Part shown: piece by piece, positions 1-6,807 of the stretch
Layout: every line of letters begins with the position of its first letter
How positions within the stretch are numbered: position 1 is the first letter of the stretch
NCBI GenBank assembly: GCA_036401335.1
Contig: DASWVC010000282.1
Location: 1 to 15,796, forward strand
DNA: 15,796 nt
From: DASWVC01 sp036401335
Lineage (GTDB): Bacteria; Verrucomicrobiota; Verrucomicrobiia; Chthoniobacterales; JAFAMB01
Reading direction: 5' to 3'
Position numbers and translations under genes: made by a program
Notes under the pieces: model-generated
What the model saw: only the letters and a program-made list of their open reading frames with translations
What the model was told of the DNA's origin: nothing
Database searches by the model: none

Positions 1-2112
1 AAGCTGCCCGATGCTTCCCTGGAGACCGTTGCCCAAGCGCCGGTAAAGTGCATAGCCGCCCCACCCCAGCGCGGCAAGGACGGCGATGCCGCACACCCAG
101 ATCATCAGCAGCCCCGCTCTGGAGGTCCGGCTGCGATTCCGTACCGCGACGGCAGCAGACGCCGGCGGCTCGGTCGGGGGAGAAACAGGCGCCCTCACCG
201 GCTCGGCGGTTTTCTCGCCAGGCGGGAGCGGGGGCGGCACGGCCGGAAAGCCGGATCGCGTTCCGCTCGCCGCGGCGGCTCCAGCAGCAGCCACTGCTCC
301 GGTGGAGGTGGATTTCGCTTCACCCACCGGCGGCAAAACAGAGGTCGCGCCTCGGTAGGGCACCGCACTGGCCAATCCGGCGCACAACTCGGCCGCCGTT
401 GCGACGTCGTCGACCATACCCTGGCGCAGCAGGTGGTTGCCCTCCTCCGGCAACGCAGCGATGGGGGTGTAACGTCCCTGCGTTTCCATGGTCGTCCGCG
501 GCCCCCCGAAGAGTTCGTAAGCCAGCAAGCTTAGCTGGCGGACATACGAACCGCGCGGCCCTCCGGGCAACCCCGTTGGCTGGACCAGGGTAGCCTCACC
601 GGCCCAGCTCGGCACGGCGTCGAACGTGAAGTCGATCGGCGTGACACGCACTGTGAGCTCCGGCCAAACCTGCAACGGCTTTTGCAGTTGCTGCGCCTGC
701 TCTGCTTCGGAGAGCCCCACGGCAGGACCGGTTAACTGAATTCCACTCAGGCTGAAGTCAACGTGTTCCAGCCCGTTCATTCTGGCGTGATCCGCCACCG
801 GGGCCAGGCGTTGCAGGACGGGAATAACCTCCGAAGCGGTCAATGCTCCCCGTATCCGCAACAGTTCCCGCAACGAAGGCCCGACTACCGATTCTTCAAC
901 CAACACGGTCTGCTTGGAAACGGTTTCCAACGCCAGGACCTGCCGTAACCCGGGGTGCGGTGCGCCAAGAACCTGGTCCACCGCTTTTTTCAGGTGTGCG
1001 TAGCGGTTCGTATCGGCCAGAAAGGCGCGACTCAGCACCAGCAGGTTGACCGCCGCCTGCCGGTGAAGGTCGAAGCCGGCGAAACACTGGCCCGCGATGT
1101 GGTCCGGCAAGGCCTGGTCCACACGGTACTGACCGGCAAACACCTCTCCCACGGTCACGCCACGGCTCGATGCGAGCTCCAGGGTTGCCTCCGTTTCCGG
1201 GATGATCGCCGGGCGGATGGCGGAATCCTGACCCTGGTTTGTCGCCGGGCGTTCGCGTGCCTGCAACAGGCATGCCTGGATTTCCTGCCGGAGTTCAGCC
1301 GGGCTTTGCGGCCGTTCACCCGGATCCTTCTTCATCATACGAAGGATCAGGTGGGCGAACGCGGGCGGGCACCCCAGCAGAGGCTCGGTCGGGACCGGGC
1401 GGTACAGGTGCTGACTCATGATCTGGGCCACCGCTCCGGAAAATGGTGGGCGGCCTGTCACCAGGTAATAAAGCGTGGCTCCAAGGGAATAGATGTCGGA
1501 ACGCAGGTCGATGTCGCGCTCTTCAAGTTGTTCCGGACTCGCAAAATGCGGGGTGCCCACAAAACCGCCGCCAACGGTGAGTGCGCCCGAATCATCACCC
1601 TCACGCTTGACGGATTTTGCGAGGCCAAAATCAATCACCTTCAGGACCTTTTCACCGTCTTCGTCAACCAGCATCAGGTTGGCAGGTTTGAGGTCGCGAT
1701 GCACGAGGTGCTGGCGGGCGGCAGCCGCCAACGCCCGGGTAACCTGCAGGGCAAGTTCGAGCGCCTCGACCGGGTCAAGGCGCCCGTGCCGTTTCATGTA
1801 CTCATCCATGGTCTCGCCATCGATGAACTCCATGGCATAAAAGTAATTGCCGTGGTCCGTGCCGAGGTGAAACACCGACGCCACGTTCGGATGCCGCAAC
1901 GCCGCCGCTGCCCGCGCCTCGCGCAGGAACCGCTGCCGGGCGGTTTCGCTGTCCAGGAAAGCGGCGTTGATAACTTTAAGGGCAACGGGGCAGCGCAGGT
2001 TCGTGTCGTACGCCTTGTAAGTGATGCCCATGGCGCCGCGGCCGAGCTCCCATAAGCTGCCGTCCGCGCGTTTCAAAACTTCGTAATGCTGGTAACGGTC
2101 TGCTTCCGGCAT
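1..2112 (-). CDS. Membrane-anchored Ser/Thr protein kinase (PknB type) with a degenerate second kinase-like domain; 3' end cut by the window edge
   Basis: The minus strand is open from an ATG at 2112 to position 1, giving 704 codons and no stop, so the C-terminus lies outside the window. Residues about 10-285 form a complete Hanks-type kinase domain: glycine loop LGRGAMG at 23-29, catalytic lysine K46 (VALKV), HRD at 138-140 (catalytic D140) followed by LKPAN, DFG at 161-163, and a SPE motif after the activation loop. It should therefore phosphorylate Ser/Thr on unknown cytoplasmic partners. Residues about 322-590 resemble a second kinase fold without catalytic residues (see findings). A Pro/Ala-rich linker follows, then one hydrophobic helix at about 667-690, so the kinase faces the cytoplasm and a sensor region probably follows outside. 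No Shine-Dalgarno sequence precedes the ATG. The kinase identity is secure; its signal and targets are unknown. Confidence 0.95.
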   Translation of the reverse strand, partial: MPEADRYQHYEVLKRADGSLWELGRGAMGITYKAYDTNLRCPVALKVINAAFLDSETARQRFLREARAAAALRHPNVASVFHLGTDHGNYFYAMEFIDGETMDEYMKRHGRLDPVEALELALQVTRALAAAARQHLVHRDLKPANLMLVDEDGEKVLKVIDFGLAKSVKREGDDSGALTVGGGFVGTPHFASPEQLEERDIDLRSDIYSLGATLYYLVTGRPPFSGAVAQIMSQHLYRPVPTEPLLGCPPAFAHLILRMMKKDPGERPQSPAELRQEIQACLLQARERPATNQGQDSAIRPAIIPETEATLELASSRGVTVGEVFAGQYRVDQALPDHIAGQCFAGFDLHRQAAVNLLVLSRAFLADTNRYAHLKKAVDQVLGAPHPGLRQVLALETVSKQTVLVEESVVGPSLRELLRIRGALTASEVIPVLQRLAPVADHARMNGLEHVDFSLSGIQLTGPAVGLSEAEQAQQLQKPLQVWPELTVRVTPIDFTFDAVPSWAGEATLVQPTGLPGGPRGSYVRQLSLLAYELFGGPRTTMETQGRYTPIAALPEEGNHLLRQGMVDDVATAAELCAGLASAVPYRGATSVLPPVGEAKSTSTGAVAAAGAAAASGTRSGFPAVPPPLPPGEKTAEPVRAPVSPPTEPPASAAVAVRNRSRTSRAGLLMIWVCGIAVLAALGWGGYALYRRLGNGLQGSIGQL

Positions 2113-2175
2113 GTGGACAGGAGGAATCTGCAAGTAAAGCAAAGCCCGCAGAAGGACGCAACGCGGATTACCTAC

Positions 2176-2185
2176 CCCGATCGGG
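2176..2185. promoter_or_regulatory. 10-bp palindrome upstream of the kinase gene
   Basis: CCCGATCGGG is a perfect 10-bp palindrome 63 bases upstream of the kinase ATG. The position suits an operator, but a palindrome this short in GC-rich DNA can occur by chance, and no promoter boxes could be placed beside it. Confidence 0.15.
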
Positions 2186-2194
2186 TACTCCGGC

Positions 2195-2272
2195 AGAAGG
2201 TGTCGGGGTGTCGGGGTGGAGAAAAGCAAAAGCAAGACGGAAGCGTGACACCCCGACACCCCGACACCTTCT
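2195..2272. repeat. Perfect inverted repeat, 24-bp arms around a 30-base spacer
   Basis: The arm at 2195-2218 is the exact reverse complement of 2249-2272. Each arm is built on an 8-bp unit, GGTGTCGG, repeated about two and a half times. The element starts one base beyond the tonB stop codon and ends 83 bases before the kinase ATG. Transcripts from tonB would fold into a very stable hairpin, which could end or slow transcription or protect the mRNA 3' end. No T-run follows on the minus strand, so it is not a standard intrinsic terminator. The internal tandem structure suggests a dispersed REP-like or MITE-like palindrome; that is inference. Confidence 0.85.
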
Positions 2273-2273
2273 A

Positions 2274-3467
2274 CTAGTCCCCCAGCTCGAACCGGATCAC
2301 GGGCGAGAAAACCTCACCCCCAGGCGGTGGCGGCAAACGGGTGATCTTCCGGCCCGCATCGCGCACCGTTTCGTCGACCACCGGGTTGCCGGACCCCTGC
2401 ATGAGGGTGAACTCGCTCACGGTGCCGTCCGGCTGAATCTTGAGGCGCACGGTTGCCACCAGGTGCGAGCCAGGCGGGATCTGTCCCCGCGGTTGATCCC
2501 AGGCGCTGTCAAACCGCAGCTTGATGGTTTGGGCATAACCGGAGAGGTCCCCGCTGCGGCTGCCTTGGCCCCGGCCGGAGCCCCCATCGGCTTCTCCGCG
2601 ATGGCCGGCCGCCGCAGGCCCGCCTGGCCCCTGGCTGTTGGCCGGTGCCGTCCGGGGTGCTTTTTCACCAGGCTCGGCCGCAGGTGTTCCAGGGTTTTTC
2701 AATTTGCCTTCTTTGGTTTCATCCGCATCGCCTTTCCCTTTCCCGGTCTTAGCCACAGCACCTGCCGCTCCGCCGGTTTCTCTTTCCTGGACCGGAGAAG
2801 CGGCCGGCGAAGGACTTGGCTTGGCTTCGGGAGTCGCTTTTGGAGTGGGGGTCAACTTGGGGCTAAGGGACGGTTTTGGGGTGGGTTCCGAAGAAGGCCG
2901 TCCTCTGGGAGAGGATCGTGAAACGGGCGAAGGAGAAGGCGTCAACACCGGGCTGGGAACGGGCGCGGATTTAGGGGTTGGTTTCGCCTTCGGAGTGGGC
3001 TTGGGCTTGGGCGTGAGCGCGGCGCTTGGCCGTGACACGGCCGTAGGCACAGGCGTTGCTGCCGGTGTCGGTGCGGGCGTTGCTGCCGGCGGGAAAGGTT
3101 CAAGCAGCGGGTTGGACGGCAAACGATCCGCCGGAGGCAAGGCCGGCGGCAGCGGCGGTGGGGCCACCGTTTCGGCGCCCGGCGCCGGTCCGGCTGCCTG
3201 GTCAGGGGCGGGCTTCCCGTCTTCGGGAACGGCAGTCGGGGCAGGCGCCCCGGAACCGGTGGGGTTCGGTTCGCTCCTCGGAGCGCCACGGGCGGCACCC
3301 CCGTCGAACGAACCTGGGTTGACCCAGACAAAGTCGTTGTCTACCCGTTTGGGCGGGTGCAGGCTGAAAGATAACAGCAGGCCAAGGGCAAGCAGGTGCA
3401 CGGCCGCGATCAGCGCAAAGGTGACCTTGAACCCGCTGTCCTCGGCGGGACCGCGCTGATTCCACAT
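2274..3467 (-). CDS. tonB: TonB/TolA-family energy transducer with a long Pro-rich linker
   Basis: This 397-residue protein has the three-part TonB/TolA layout. A short cytoplasmic N-terminus leads into one membrane helix at about 15-36. A periplasmic linker of roughly 270 residues follows, rich in Pro, Lys, Thr and Ser with many PTPK- and PSPSP-like repeats. The C-terminal domain, about residues 311-397, matches the TonB/TolA C-terminal pattern (VATVRLKIQPDGTV, then SGNPVVDETV, then a proline cluster). It would carry energy from the ExbB/ExbD proton channel to outer-membrane partners. The ATG lies 4 bases after the exbD stop, so the genes are one operon. The gene ends in two tandem TAG codons immediately before the large inverted repeat. 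The linker is long for TonB, and a TolA-like role in envelope integrity cannot be excluded. No TonB-dependent receptor or Pal/TolB gene is in the window. Confidence 0.88.
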   Translation of the reverse strand: MWNQRGPAEDSGFKVTFALIAAVHLLALGLLLSFSLHPPKRVDNDFVWVNPGSFDGGAARGAPRSEPNPTGSGAPAPTAVPEDGKPAPDQAAGPAPGAETVAPPPLPPALPPADRLPSNPLLEPFPPAATPAPTPAATPVPTAVSRPSAALTPKPKPTPKAKPTPKSAPVPSPVLTPSPSPVSRSSPRGRPSSEPTPKPSLSPKLTPTPKATPEAKPSPSPAASPVQERETGGAAGAVAKTGKGKGDADETKEGKLKNPGTPAAEPGEKAPRTAPANSQGPGGPAAAGHRGEADGGSGRGQGSRSGDLSGYAQTIKLRFDSAWDQPRGQIPPGSHLVATVRLKIQPDGTVSEFTLMQGSGNPVVDETVRDAGRKITRLPPPPGGEVFSPVIRFELGD

Positions 3468-3471
3468 GGCT

Positions 3472-3891
3472 TTACCGCGGTTGGTCGGGCCGGGTCGACA
3501 CCCCGACTTTGGCGATCCTGGCGCGCTGAAGCACGTCCATGACGGCGATGAATTTCTGCACGCTGAGTTCGCGGTCCGGGCGCATTACCACGGCAAGCTC
3601 GGGTTGTTGCGCGTGCAACGCCTTGAGCCGCTCCTCCAGGGTGGCGGCGTCAACTGGCTCGCCGTTAAGCTGAAGCTGATCGTCCCGGTCAATGGAGATG
3701 GTCTGGACTTGGGCCGGATCAATGGACTGAACGGCATCGGTGCTGGTCGGGACCACCAGGTTGACGCTGTTTTCCATCAGGGGCGTCGTGATGATGAAGA
3801 TAATGAGGAGTACAAACGCCAGGTCGAGCAACGGGGTGACGTTGATCTCCGTGAGGGTTTGGGTCGCGTGACGATCCGAAAAGCGGCGCAT
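3472..3891 (-). CDS. exbD: ExbD/TolR-family proton-channel subunit
   Basis: This 139-residue protein has the standard ExbD/TolR size and layout. A short cytoplasmic N-terminus is followed by a single membrane helix at about 22-38, introduced by the family signature EINVTPLLDL. D23 in this helix is the aspartate that carries protons in ExbD and TolR. The remaining 100 residues form the periplasmic domain, with LNGEPV and a later VVMRPDRELSVQKFIAVMD stretch typical of the family. It works with ExbB to couple the proton motive force to the TonB-like protein encoded next. Four bases separate it from each neighbour. Sequence alone does not separate ExbD from TolR. Confidence 0.93.
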   Translation of the reverse strand: MRRFSDRHATQTLTEINVTPLLDLAFVLLIIFIITTPLMENSVNLVVPTSTDAVQSIDPAQVQTISIDRDDQLQLNGEPVDAATLEERLKALHAQQPELAVVMRPDRELSVQKFIAVMDVLQRARIAKVGVSTRPDQPR

Positions 3892-3895
3892 GGAC

Positions 3896-4660
3896 TTATC
3901 GATTGACGAGAAGCGGCCGGGCTGAGTGGTTCACGTATTTGTGCTCAAAAGCCGACGACAGCTCAGCGGCAAAGTTGTCGTCTTGCACGATCAACGAACG
4001 GATGCTCGTGACCAGAAAATTGTAACCAAACATGGCCGGGATCGCCACGAGCAGGCCGGTAACGGTCGTGATCAAGGCCCCGGACACGCCCGGAGCCATG
4101 GCCTGCAGGTTGGCCGAGCCGGCCAAAGCCACGCCGGAAAAGGTGTCCATGACGCCCCAAACGGTTCCCAGCAAACCGAGAAACGGTGCTCCGCTGACGG
4201 CGGTGGCCAGCAGGATCATTTGTGCTTCCAGCCGCAGGGCCACTTCGCCGACCGCACGTTCCATGGCTGTGGTGACCACCCGCATCTGCGAAGGCGTGAT
4301 CCGTTCCGCCACCTCCAGCCGGGCCCAGAAAGTTTCATCCACCTCCGTGGCCCCTAACAGGTGAAACGCGAGTTCCTTGCAGCCGGCCCGGTAAATGGCG
4401 TAAAGCGGAGAACCGTCAAAACGGACCCGGGACTCGTAAGTCTTAAGCGGTTGCCGCTCGGACCGGAACAGTTCGAGAAAACGTCCATTCTGGACGCGCG
4501 CCAGACGGACCACGCGAAATTTCGTGATCATCACCGACCAGCTGAAAATGGACCCGATGAACAACGTCGCGAGCACCAACTTGCCTTCCAGGGTGGCCTC
4601 GGTAAACGCGTACACAAGACCGCCGGTCTGGGCCGCTGACAGAAACGTTGCACCAAGCAC
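3896..4660 (-). CDS. exbB: ExbB/TolQ/MotA-family proton-channel subunit
   Basis: This 254-residue protein has three membrane helices at about 26-46, 146-173 and 193-216, as in ExbB and TolQ. The second carries the family signature GAPFLGLLGTVWGVMDTF, and the third has the threonine-bearing stretch ALITTVTGLLVAIPA that lines the proton path. It is the scaffold of the channel that powers the TonB-like protein. The start is a GTG at 4660: an in-frame TAA lies only three codons upstream, so no earlier start exists. A short hairpin-forming repeat abuts the start codon. It is the first gene of the exbB-exbD-tonB operon, read away from the LolA-like gene. TolQ is the alternative name. Confidence 0.93.
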   Translation of the reverse strand: MLGATFLSAAQTGGLVYAFTEATLEGKLVLATLFIGSIFSWSVMITKFRVVRLARVQNGRFLELFRSERQPLKTYESRVRFDGSPLYAIYRAGCKELAFHLLGATEVDETFWARLEVAERITPSQMRVVTTAMERAVGEVALRLEAQMILLATAVSGAPFLGLLGTVWGVMDTFSGVALAGSANLQAMAPGVSGALITTVTGLLVAIPAMFGYNFLVTSIRSLIVQDDNFAAELSSAFEHKYVNHSARPLLVNR

Positions 4661-4681
4661 AGCCGCTTAGTTTTAGCGGCT
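4661..4681 (-). promoter_or_regulatory. Inverted repeat abutting the exbB start codon
   Basis: AGCCGCT at 4661-4667 pairs with AGCGGCT at 4675-4681 across a 7-base loop. In exbB mRNA this 7-bp GC-rich stem would sit directly before the GTG start, where a ribosome-binding site is normally expected. It could limit translation initiation or act as a protein-binding site. The structure is visible; any function is inference. Confidence 0.35.
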
Positions 4682-4708
4682 TGCGCCGGAAGTGCAACCC
4701 TGTCCCTC

Positions 4709-4721
4709 CGCAACCGTTGCG
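4709..4721. promoter_or_regulatory. 13-bp dyad (CGCAAC-C-GTTGCG) in the divergent control region
   Basis: The 93 bases between the exbB GTG (minus) and the LolA-like ATG (plus) must hold both promoters. In them CGCAAC and GTTGCG form a perfect 6+1+6 dyad, placed centrally enough to act as a shared operator. I could not place convincing -35/-10 boxes on either strand. Short dyads arise easily by chance, so confidence is low. Confidence 0.25.
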
Positions 4722-4753
4722 TTCGTTGCCCTCTACCCCTAACTGTATGGTTG

Positions 4754-5542
4754 ATGCAAACCCGCCGAAAGGTTTGGCGCTGGCACCTGCCCTGGCTGTT
4801 TGGGCTGGCGCTTTACGGGGCCGGGCCAGCGGTTGTCCTGGGGCAGAACAAGTACGACGTTCTGGCGCACGCGCTCCAGCCTTATGGCACCCTGTTTTAC
4901 TCGAAATCGCCCCTGAAAGCATGCCAGGCAGACCTGCAGATGCAGGCCGGAGCCCCGCCGGCCAGCATCTTCATGCGGCGGCCATTGCGCCTGAGCCTGC
5001 AAGTCCCCGACCGACTTCGCCTTGAAACCATCGGCCCTGCGGACCACATCATCTTCTGCCGCCAGGGCCAGCGCGTTTGGGTGTACCCGCGCGATTTTGC
5101 CGACCGTCTCCTGGCTGCGGCCGGGCCGCCGGGCCCGCCGACGCGCCTCCCGGATTTCCGGTTGCCTCTTGCCGATAACCAAATCGTCCTGCTGCCGGCG
5201 CTTTTTCAGATTACCGCCTTCTCCCCGACCCGCGACGCTGAGAATGAACCGGCCTGGAACCTCGAATTCCACCCCGCTACGGAACTGTTGCAGGCCAATC
5301 GCCAGGCACCCTGGCAAATCCAAGCCATGGTCCGGCAACGGGATTACCAGGTGCGGCAACTCGCCGTTCGTTCGGCCGATTGGTCGGCGAAATTCCAGGT
5401 GCTCCAAATGCGTTTCGGGAGCACGTTGCCGCCTGAAATCTGGGTGCCATCCCCGGCGGAGGCGCCGGCCATACGGGAAATTCCACCCGGGTTGTACGGT
5501 TCGATCCTCAACCAGCTCACCAACCTGCCCCTGGACCGATGA
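4754..5542 (+). CDS. LolA-like (lipoprotein-carrier fold) exported protein
   Basis: The protein has 262 residues from the ATG at 4754; a TTG one codon earlier is possible but less likely. The N-terminus (basic residues, then WHLPWLFGLALYGAGPAVVLG) is a signal peptide ending near residue 30. No lipobox cysteine is seen, so the product is probably periplasmic. The central stretch, MRRPLRLSLQVPDRLRLE and then IIFCRQGQRVWVYPRDF, follows the pattern of LolA-type proteins, whose half-barrel carries lipids or lipoprotein acyl chains (a match by eye). The rest is not recognised. It begins an operon: its TGA overlaps the next ATG as ATGA, so its translation is probably coupled to the histidine kinase. 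That coupling suggests a sensory accessory or an envelope-lipid protein under the same control, which is inference. Confidence 0.75.
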   Translation: MQTRRKVWRWHLPWLFGLALYGAGPAVVLGQNKYDVLAHALQPYGTLFYSKSPLKACQADLQMQAGAPPASIFMRRPLRLSLQVPDRLRLETIGPADHIIFCRQGQRVWVYPRDFADRLLAAAGPPGPPTRLPDFRLPLADNQIVLLPALFQITAFSPTRDAENEPAWNLEFHPATELLQANRQAPWQIQAMVRQRDYQVRQLAVRSADWSAKFQVLQMRFGSTLPPEIWVPSPAEAPAIREIPPGLYGSILNQLTNLPLDR

Positions 5543-6774
5543 AATCCGGTTTTATCGACAAGTTGATCGAGCGCATCCGGCGGGTGCAGCCCGAAGAAGT
5601 GCAGAATTACCTCGTGCGTCTGGCCCGCGAAAAAGGGTTCCTTGAGCGAATCTTCGACGCGTTGCAGGAAGGCGTAATCGTCACGGATGTGCAAGGAAAA
5701 ATCCAGTTCCTGAACTCCGCCGCCGGTCACCTTTTCGGCATCGACAACGAAAGCGCGTTGGGCCGGGCCTTCACCGAAACCCTGCGCGGGCTCGACTGGC
5801 TTTCGCTTCGCTCTGAGGAGGGAACCGTCAGCCGGGACATCGAAATCTTCTACCCCCACCATCGCTACCTGAATTTCTACGTCACGCCCCTCCACCTGGA
5901 AAGCGAGTTGCCCGACGCCGACGTGACCAGACAGAATTTGGTTGGTCACGTGGTGATCCTGCGCGACATCACCGAAACGCGGAAAACGACGGAGCGGACG
6001 ATTGAAAGCGAGAAGCTTTCGGCTTTGACCCTGCTGGCCGCAGGCGTCGCCCACGAGATTGGGAATCCGCTAAATTCCCTCAACATTCACCTTCAACTCA
6101 TCGATCGAAAACTGCGGCGTGCACCCGACAACGTCCGAGCCGACACCCAGGAGCTTCTCGACATTGCCAAAGGCGAAATCCAACGCCTCGATTCCATCAT
6201 CCACCAATTTCTCCGAGCGATCCGGCCGACTACCCCGCAGTTCACCTTGGCGGGCCTGAACGAGATCGTCGAGGAATCGGTCGCTTTCCTCCGTACCGAG
6301 ATCCGCAACCGCGACATCCTGGTGGAAATGGAGCTCGCCGCCGACCTGCCAAAAGCAGAAGTGGACCGGGACCAGTTGAAACAGGCATTCTACAACCTGA
6401 TCCAGAACGCATTCCAGGCCATGAAGACCGGCGGCATGCTTCACATCAAATCGTGGTCGGACGATGCGTACGTCTCCGTGGGCTTTTCCGATACGGGCGG
6501 CGGCATATCACCCGAAAACATGAGCAAGCTGTTCCGTCCCTACTACACCACCAAGCCCAGTGGCTCCGGACTGGGGTTGCTGATTGTCCGCCGCATTGTG
6601 CGGGAGCACGGCGGTGAAATCGAAATCGAAAGCAACGAAGGAAAAGGCGTGCGGGTGACGGTGCACCTGCCCCGTGGCGACAAACGAATCCGGTTGCTGC
6701 CAGGCGGCGAGGAGTTGAGAAGCAACGCTTTCCCCGACAGCCAGGAAACCGGGGCGGAAGAAAATACGACCTGA
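5539..6774 (+). CDS. Soluble PAS-domain sensor histidine kinase (NtrB-like)
   Basis: This 411-residue protein has no membrane helix, so it senses a cytoplasmic signal or partner. Residues about 35-150 form a PAS domain (FDALQEGVIVTDVQGKIQFL, then a later VVILRDITE). The dimerisation/phosphoacceptor region carries H172 in AAGVAHEIGNPLN. The ATP-binding domain follows, with an N-box around N286-N290, a G1 box DTGGGI at 318-323, and SGSGLGL at 341-347. It should autophosphorylate H172 and pass phosphate to the response regulator encoded 33 bases downstream. The ATG overlaps the stop of the LolA-like gene (ATGA), so no separate promoter is expected. The last 25 residues are variable. The ligand is unknown; the N-terminal 35 residues look like a family I recall from Verrucomicrobiota. 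Confidence 0.95.
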   Translation: MKSGFIDKLIERIRRVQPEEVQNYLVRLAREKGFLERIFDALQEGVIVTDVQGKIQFLNSAAGHLFGIDNESALGRAFTETLRGLDWLSLRSEEGTVSRDIEIFYPHHRYLNFYVTPLHLESELPDADVTRQNLVGHVVILRDITETRKTTERTIESEKLSALTLLAAGVAHEIGNPLNSLNIHLQLIDRKLRRAPDNVRADTQELLDIAKGEIQRLDSIIHQFLRAIRPTTPQFTLAGLNEIVEESVAFLRTEIRNRDILVEMELAADLPKAEVDRDQLKQAFYNLIQNAFQAMKTGGMLHIKSWSDDAYVSVGFSDTGGGISPENMSKLFRPYYTTKPSGSGLGLLIVRRIVREHGGEIEIESNEGKGVRVTVHLPRGDKRIRLLPGGEELRSNAFPDSQETGAEENTT

Positions 6775-6807
6775 AGGTGCTCGCGGCCGTCCTTGACCCC
6801 TTCGCAA

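Noticed and set aside
955..2055. 366-codon open frame on the plus strand across the kinase region
   Set aside because: It is antisense to a kinase domain with all catalytic motifs on the minus strand and shows no recognisable domain. Long antisense frames are expected in GC-rich coding DNA.
2638..3459. Gly-rich 273-codon frame opposite the TonB-like linker
   Set aside because: Its Gly/Ala/Val repeats are the mirror of the Pro/Thr/Ala codons of the linker on the minus strand, which has a membrane helix, a conserved C-terminal domain and operon context.
4784..4800. TGGCAC...TGGC sigma-54-like match inside the LolA-like gene
   Set aside because: The -12 GC is one base out of register and the site is inside the signal-peptide coding region.
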